Under the pieces are notes generated by a model. The model saw nothing but the letters and a program-made list of their open reading frames with translations, made no database searches and was not told the DNA's origin. The position numbers were made by a program, and so were the translations under genes. Below are positions 59,758-64,000 of a DNA stretch of 64,000 bases, piece by piece (position 1 is the stretch's first letter; the number at the start of each line of letters is the position of its first letter). Source of the DNA: Pseudomonas vranovensis DSM 16006 (GTDB taxonomy: Bacteria > Pseudomonadota > Gammaproteobacteria > Pseudomonadales > Pseudomonadaceae); NCBI RefSeq assembly GCF_000425805.1, contig NZ_KE384458.1, positions 5,014 through 69,013 on the forward strand, in the 5' to 3' direction.

Positions 59758-60552
59758 TCAGGCCACTGTATCCACCACCCCGCCATCCACCCGCAAGGCG
59801 GCACCGGTGGTAGCCGAGGCCTGGGTAGACGCCACATAGACCACCAGGTTGGCCACTTCCTCTACCGTCGCCGCACGTTGAATGATGGAACTTGGGCGGT
59901 GCTCCATGACGAACGCGGCGGCGCATTCCTCCAGGGTCTTGCCGCTCTCGGCCACTTCGTCCTTGAGCATTTCAGCGACGCCCTCGGACAAGGTCGGGCC
60001 GGGTAGCACCGCGTTGACGGTGACGCCGGTGCCGGCCAGTCGCTTGGCCAGCCCACGGGAAACCGAGAGGTTGGACGTCTTGGTGAAGCCGTAGTGGATC
60101 ATGTCGGCCGGAATGTTCAGTGCCGATTCCGAGGAAATGAACACAATGCGGCCCCACTGCCGCTCGACCATCCCCTGGGCATAGGCACGGGACAAGCGCA
60201 CGCCGGACATTACGTTCACATCGAAAAAGCGCTGCCAGACCTCGTCCGGTGTGTCGAAGAAGTCTTGCGGGCCGTAGATGCCAACGTTGTTGATCAGGAT
60301 GTCCACCTGCGGCAACTGCGAAACCAGCTGCGCGCACCCGTCGGCATTGCCGACATCGGCTACCACGTCTCGTACCGTTGCAGCCGCACAGGATTGCTGG
60401 ATGGCTGCGACCGCAGCGTCTACCGCAGGCTGGCTTCGGCCGTTGACGATGACGTCTGCACCAGCCTCGGCAAGGCCCTTGGCGATGGCGAAGCCAATAC
60501 CCACCGTGGAACCGGTGACAAGGGCAGTCTTGGCGCTCAAATCGATTTTCAT
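59758..60552 (-). CDS. SDR family oxidoreductase
   Basis: A 264-residue short-chain dehydrogenase/reductase. Cofactor motif: TGSTVGIG (about 14-21). Also visible: LINNVGIYG (NNAG type, about 86), catalytic Ser in VFISSESA and Tyr-x3-Lys in HYGFTKTSNL (about 153). The start is taken at MKIDLSAKTALVTG; an in-frame ATG nine bases upstream is equally possible, as neither has a strong ribosome site. It is divergent from a LysR gene and convergent with the PhaC-like gene. It could supply a hydroxyacyl substrate, but nothing in the sequence proves that. Confidence 0.88.
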   Translation of the reverse strand: MKIDLSAKTALVTGSTVGIGFAIAKGLAEAGADVIVNGRSQPAVDAAVAAIQQSCAAATVRDVVADVGNADGCAQLVSQLPQVDILINNVGIYGPQDFFDTPDEVWQRFFDVNVMSGVRLSRAYAQGMVERQWGRIVFISSESALNIPADMIHYGFTKTSNLSVSRGLAKRLAGTGVTVNAVLPGPTLSEGVAEMLKDEVAESGKTLEECAAAFVMEHRPSSIIQRAATVEEVANLVVYVASTQASATTGAALRVDGGVVDTVA

Positions 60553-60732
60553 GGCATGCATCTCGTAGAGGTAATGCCTGCAATCTAGCAGTTGCGCGGG
60601 GCGGCGATCATCGTCGCCAACTTGAAAACACTTTTCTTGAAATCAGAATAATTGCTAGGGTGATGCCTTCGAATGGCCACTTTTATTCGAGTCTTGATTT
60701 TTCGGGTTGAAGTTTTTCGAGTATTTAAAATA

Positions 60733-61665
60733 ATGGACAGGTTATTTGCGCTGCGCTTACTGATGGATATCGCAGACAAGGGCAGTTTTTCAGCAGTGGC
60801 CCGGGCCCACGCAATCGCTGCCTCCAAGGTGACGCTGGTGATTCAGCAGCTGGAAAGCAGCCTGGGTGCTCGTTTGATTACGCGCACCACCCGCAAGCTG
60901 GCGTTTACCCATGAGGGGGAGCGGTTGTTGTCTGCGGCTCGAGAGATCTTCGCTATCTGGGAGACGGCGGCGGCCGAGATCTCCCCGAGCGGTGATCTGC
61001 AAGGGCCGATACGCATTACCGTCAACAATGATTTCGGCCATCAATGGGTGTTGCCGATTCTCGATCCGTTCATGCAGCTGCATCCCAAGGTCCAGGTGAC
61101 GGTGCTGTTCAGCGACGGCATTGAAAACCTGCTGGAACAGCAGATCGATGTGGCGATTCGCAGTGGTCCGCTGGAAGACTCGCGCCTTAAAGCCAGGTTA
61201 TTGGTCAAGGGCCGGCGCGTGGTCTGTGCGGCGCCATCCTACTGGGCTGAACATGGCAAACCGACGCAGCCGCAAGACCTGGCCAGGCATAACTGCCTGG
61301 TGTTGTTGCGCTCGGGGGCGCCGCTGTCGATATGGAACTTCGTTGTTGACGGCGTGCGCACTTCAGTGAAGGTCAGCGGCGATCGCGTGGTCAATGATGG
61401 CGCTGTCCTGCGCCAATGGGCGGTGCAAGGCAAAGGGGTCATCGTCAAGAACGAATGGGATATCCAGGCGCACGTGGATAAGGGCGAATTGGAAGTTGTA
61501 TTGGGCGACGCTGTCGAGGAACACGTCGACTTGTATGCGGTGTATCCGAAAGACATCCCCAATCGTAGAACACTCGCGTTTATCGACTTTTTGAGCCGCC
61601 ACATTACCGAACGAGTCAGCGGTGAACGTCTGTCCGGCTGTCAACCGTTTGCCAACATGACGTGA
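60733..61665 (+). CDS. LysR family regulator
   Basis: A 310-residue LysR-type regulator. The start MDRLFALRLLMDIADKGSFS is the usual family opening, and residues upstream are not coding-like. HTH: VARAHAIAASKVTLVIQQLE, SSLGARLITRTTRK. The CrgA-like effector domain (QIDVAIRSGPLEDSRLKARL) completes it. It is divergent from the SDR gene across 180 bp, so that is its likely target. Confidence 0.9.
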   Translation: MDRLFALRLLMDIADKGSFSAVARAHAIAASKVTLVIQQLESSLGARLITRTTRKLAFTHEGERLLSAAREIFAIWETAAAEISPSGDLQGPIRITVNNDFGHQWVLPILDPFMQLHPKVQVTVLFSDGIENLLEQQIDVAIRSGPLEDSRLKARLLVKGRRVVCAAPSYWAEHGKPTQPQDLARHNCLVLLRSGAPLSIWNFVVDGVRTSVKVSGDRVVNDGAVLRQWAVQGKGVIVKNEWDIQAHVDKGELEVVLGDAVEEHVDLYAVYPKDIPNRRTLAFIDFLSRHITERVSGERLSGCQPFANMT

Positions 61666-61699
61666 CTGGCTGCATCCCTGCAGCCGGATCTGGCTCAAC

Positions 61700-63862
61700 T
61701 CAGAATTTGTACTTGGCGGTCAGCATGTAGTTGCGCGGGTTGCCGTAGGTGTCGGTGCTGCCCCAGGTCACGTCCGAGCCGATTGCCGAGTAGTACACGC
61801 GGTCAAAGACATTGTTGGCATTCAGTTGCAGGTCCAGGTGTTTGTTCACCTCGTAGCCGGCCATCAGGTCGGTGACCGCATAGCTGCCTTGCTGAATGCG
61901 ATAGCTGCCATCGGTAAGGGCCACGTCGTTGTACATGCGGCTCTGCCAATAGACGTTGCCGCCCACGCGCAGTTTTTCCAGCGGGCCCTGGAAGCGGTAG
62001 ACCGTGGACAGCTTGAACAGGTGTTCAGGGGCGTCGGTGGTGAAGGGTTGGTGGGCGTTGGCAGGGTCCTGGTCCTTGATGTAGCGCGCACGGGTGTAGG
62101 TGTAGCCTGCGCCCACCTGCCATTGCTCGGTCAAGGCGCCTTGCAGTTCCAGGTCCAGGCCTTGGCTGCGGACTTTGCCGGAGGCTTCGTAGCAGGTGAT
62201 TTCCGGGCAGCCGGTCTGGTCGTCCGCCTGGCTGGCGCGGTTCAGCTGGTCGACCTGGAATACCGCAAGGCTGGCGTTCAGTGCGCCATCGAAGTATTCG
62301 CCCTTGATGCCGATTTCATAGTTCTCGCCCACGATTGGCTCAAGCAGCTTGCCGCCGATGTCCTTCTGGGTCTGCGGGGTGAAGATGTCGGTGTAGCTGG
62401 CGTAGACCGAGTAGGTGTCATTGATGTCGTAGATCAGGCCGGCGTAGCGGGTGACGTTGCGGGTGACTTTGTAGTCGCCGTCGCCTGTGTGGTTGTCGTA
62501 GTCATACCAGTCCAGGCGCCCGCCCAGGATCAGCGTCAGCGGGTCGGCAAGGCTCAGGCGGGTGGTGAGGTATACGCCGTTCTGGGTGGTGACTTCATGA
62601 TCGTCGGTGGTACGCACGAAGTCCGGTTTCGGCGCGCCCAGCGGCAACCCCAGGGTGTACGGGCTGTAGTTGTGGGTGGTGACGTCGTACTCGCGGCTGC
62701 TGGCGCCGACGACTACCTCATGGGTGCGGCCAAAGGCTTGCAAAGGGCCGCTGGCGAACAGGTCATAGGCGCTCTGGGTTTCATCGTAGCGTGACTGCCA
62801 GGCGGTGCGCTCCAGCGGCCCGTTGTAGCGCGACAGGTAGGTACCGGAGAACAGCGCTTTTTGCGTCGATTGCGACGCAGACGCCTGCAGTTGCCAGTCG
62901 TTGGCGAAGCGGTGCCTGACCTCGCCGAACACCGTGTTGATGTCCTGCTTCTTGTCTTCCCAGTCGGTACCGGGGTTGGTCGAACGCGGCAGGTCGAGGT
63001 GATGCCCATCGGTGCCGATGGGCAGGCCACCCCAGAAGAAGTTGGTGCGGTCTTCCTGGCGCGAGAGGCCGAAGGTCAGGGTGGTGTCTTCGCCGAGGTC
63101 TGCTTCGGTCACGGCGTAGAACAGCCCGTGGTTGCTGTTTTCGCCGTCGCGGAAGGTGTCGGCATCACGGTAGGAACCCACCACACGGCCGCGCAGGGTG
63201 CCGCTTTCGTTCAACGGGCTGGAGGCGTCGAACTCGCCACGGTAGTCATCCCAGCTGCCAGCCGCGCTGGTCAAGGTCACTTGCTGCTCGGCGGTGGGGC
63301 GCTTGCGCACCATGTTGATGGCTGCCGATGGATTACCGCTACCGGTGACAAGGCCGGTGGCACCGCGGATCACTTCGACCCGGTCGAACATCGCAAGGTT
63401 CGGCTGGATGCCCACCGTCCAGCCCTGGTAAGAGCTGGGCAGGCCGTCGTACATGATGTTGTCGATGTCAAAGCCGCGGGCGCTGTAGGTCTGGCGCCCC
63501 GGGCCGCTGGACTGGCTGAGGAATAGGCCGGGGGTGTTCTTGACCACGTCGTTGACGCTGGTCATGGCCTGGTCGTCCATGCGCTGGCGGGTGATCACGG
63601 TGACAGCTTGCGGGGTCTCGCGCATCGACAACGGCAGCTTGGTGGCAGTCTGCATGGTCCCGGTAGTGTAGGAGCCCGACCCCTCGGTGGTCTGGCCCAG
63701 GCCTGTGGCACTGATGGCCAGTGGGCTGAGGATCATTGATTCAGCGACGCCGGTTTGCTCGGCAGGCGTGGCCGCAGGGGCGGTTTGTTCGGCAAGGGCA
63801 AGGGGCGAGGCGCTTGCCAGGGCAATGGCAACGGCGAGGGTACGGGGCCAAAAAGGAAACAC
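61700..63862 (-). CDS. TonB-dependent siderophore receptor without signalling domain
   Basis: A 720-residue FhuA/FpvA-type receptor. The start is taken as GTG at 63862, with GGAG eight bases upstream, because it opens the signal peptide FPFWPRTLAVAIALASASPL ALA; no ATG precedes it in frame. There is no STN domain; the mature protein goes straight to LGQTTEGSGSYTTGTMQTAT and the plug (ETPQAVTVITRQRMDDQAMT). The barrel ends RNYMLTAKYKF. It is a single gene with no sigma or FecR partner, so it imports but should not signal. The ligand is unknown. Confidence 0.94.
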   Translation of the reverse strand: MFPFWPRTLAVAIALASASPLALAEQTAPAATPAEQTGVAESMILSPLAISATGLGQTTEGSGSYTTGTMQTATKLPLSMRETPQAVTVITRQRMDDQAMTSVNDVVKNTPGLFLSQSSGPGRQTYSARGFDIDNIMYDGLPSSYQGWTVGIQPNLAMFDRVEVIRGATGLVTGSGNPSAAINMVRKRPTAEQQVTLTSAAGSWDDYRGEFDASSPLNESGTLRGRVVGSYRDADTFRDGENSNHGLFYAVTEADLGEDTTLTFGLSRQEDRTNFFWGGLPIGTDGHHLDLPRSTNPGTDWEDKKQDINTVFGEVRHRFANDWQLQASASQSTQKALFSGTYLSRYNGPLERTAWQSRYDETQSAYDLFASGPLQAFGRTHEVVVGASSREYDVTTHNYSPYTLGLPLGAPKPDFVRTTDDHEVTTQNGVYLTTRLSLADPLTLILGGRLDWYDYDNHTGDGDYKVTRNVTRYAGLIYDINDTYSVYASYTDIFTPQTQKDIGGKLLEPIVGENYEIGIKGEYFDGALNASLAVFQVDQLNRASQADDQTGCPEITCYEASGKVRSQGLDLELQGALTEQWQVGAGYTYTRARYIKDQDPANAHQPFTTDAPEHLFKLSTVYRFQGPLEKLRVGGNVYWQSRMYNDVALTDGSYRIQQGSYAVTDLMAGYEVNKHLDLQLNANNVFDRVYYSAIGSDVTWGSTDTYGNPRNYMLTAKYKF

Positions 63863-63956
63863 GCAGGATTCTCCACACAGAGTGAATGACAAGTAACGAC
63901 GCGAAGGGGCGGTGACTGTTCAGCTGCAGGCGCGGCGAGGTGGACCGAGGTGCACC

Positions 63957-63980
63957 GTGAGCCTGTGATAGCAGGCTCAC
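63957..63980. repeat. Perfect inverted repeat upstream of the third receptor
   Basis: GTGAGCCTG and CAGGCTCAC are perfect 9-bp arms with a 6-base loop. There is no T-run, so it may be the terminator stem of a gene outside the window or an operator of the receptor gene. Confidence 0.4.
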
Positions 63981-64000
63981 TCAAAAGCTGATAAGAGTAC

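Overview
The window looks like a chromosomal segment of a fluorescent Pseudomonas, most likely the P. putida group. The grounds are high GC, a REP palindrome family of the putida type scattered through most intergenic gaps, a DUF3077 gene, OprD porin, Fec-type iron-signalling cassettes, PxpABC and DctA. No rRNA, tRNA, CRISPR array, intact insertion sequence or phage was seen. The content is accessory metabolism, iron-receptor loci and local regulators, many of them divergently transcribed from their targets.

Layout. 0-6.1 kb: a LacI regulator faces a four-gene run (NCS2 permease, TRZ/ATZ-type deaminase, TauE/SafE carrier, OprD porin), with a sigma70-like promoter whose start lies inside a perfect 18-bp palindrome. 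6.2-8.8 kb: small genes (His-tailed glycine-zipper protein, GNAT plus a partner, DUF3077 with a terminator-bearing leader). 8.9-14.1 kb: a lower-GC block with dctA-like, ttdA, ttdB and a PEP-mutase-family oxaloacetate decarboxylase plus a divergent LysR; it reads as L-tartrate to oxaloacetate to pyruvate. 14.2-18.9 kb: GNAT, a sensor-kinase/Fe-ADH deletion scar, LysR/cyclase pair, a CatA-type chloramphenicol acetyltransferase and coding debris. 18.9-25.5 kb: purine permease, 8-oxoguanine-deaminase-like gene, and a GntR-controlled lactonase/transporter pair.

25.5-33.1 kb: first Fec-type sigma/anti-sigma/receptor cassette, a stress-protein group, then a 1-kb mosaic of four broken genes (MerR, TonB receptor, Usp, tautomerase) with a 49-bp repeat of the intact usp gene 3 kb away. 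33.1-38.3 kb: methyltransferase with an internally shortened P-loop protein, a HARE-HTH/T5orf172 protein, CAP-domain and DUF533 proteins. 38.3-42.0 kb: nitrilase, NCS1 permease and LysR. 42.3-45.4 kb: two tandem DUF1254/DUF1214 proteins. 45.6-51.0 kb: LysR and a pxpA-BCCP-biotin carboxylase-pxpB-pxpC operon. 51.1-55.1 kb: second Fec-type cassette. 55.3-59.6 kb: isochorismatase, orphan ParA, and a three-gene cluster of an HSL-type hydrolase lacking the HGGG histidine, a small PhaE/PhaR-like protein and a class III-like PHA synthase. 59.8-63.9 kb: SDR/LysR pair and a third TonB receptor without a signalling domain.

The points most worth a second look are the PHA-synthase-like trio, the coherent tartrate island, the four-part gene mosaic, the LacI promoter/operator architecture, the biotin-linked pxp operon, and REP elements carrying a conserved tail that forms the end of a LysR gene. 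All functional assignments come from reading motifs and recalled family features; no database search was run.
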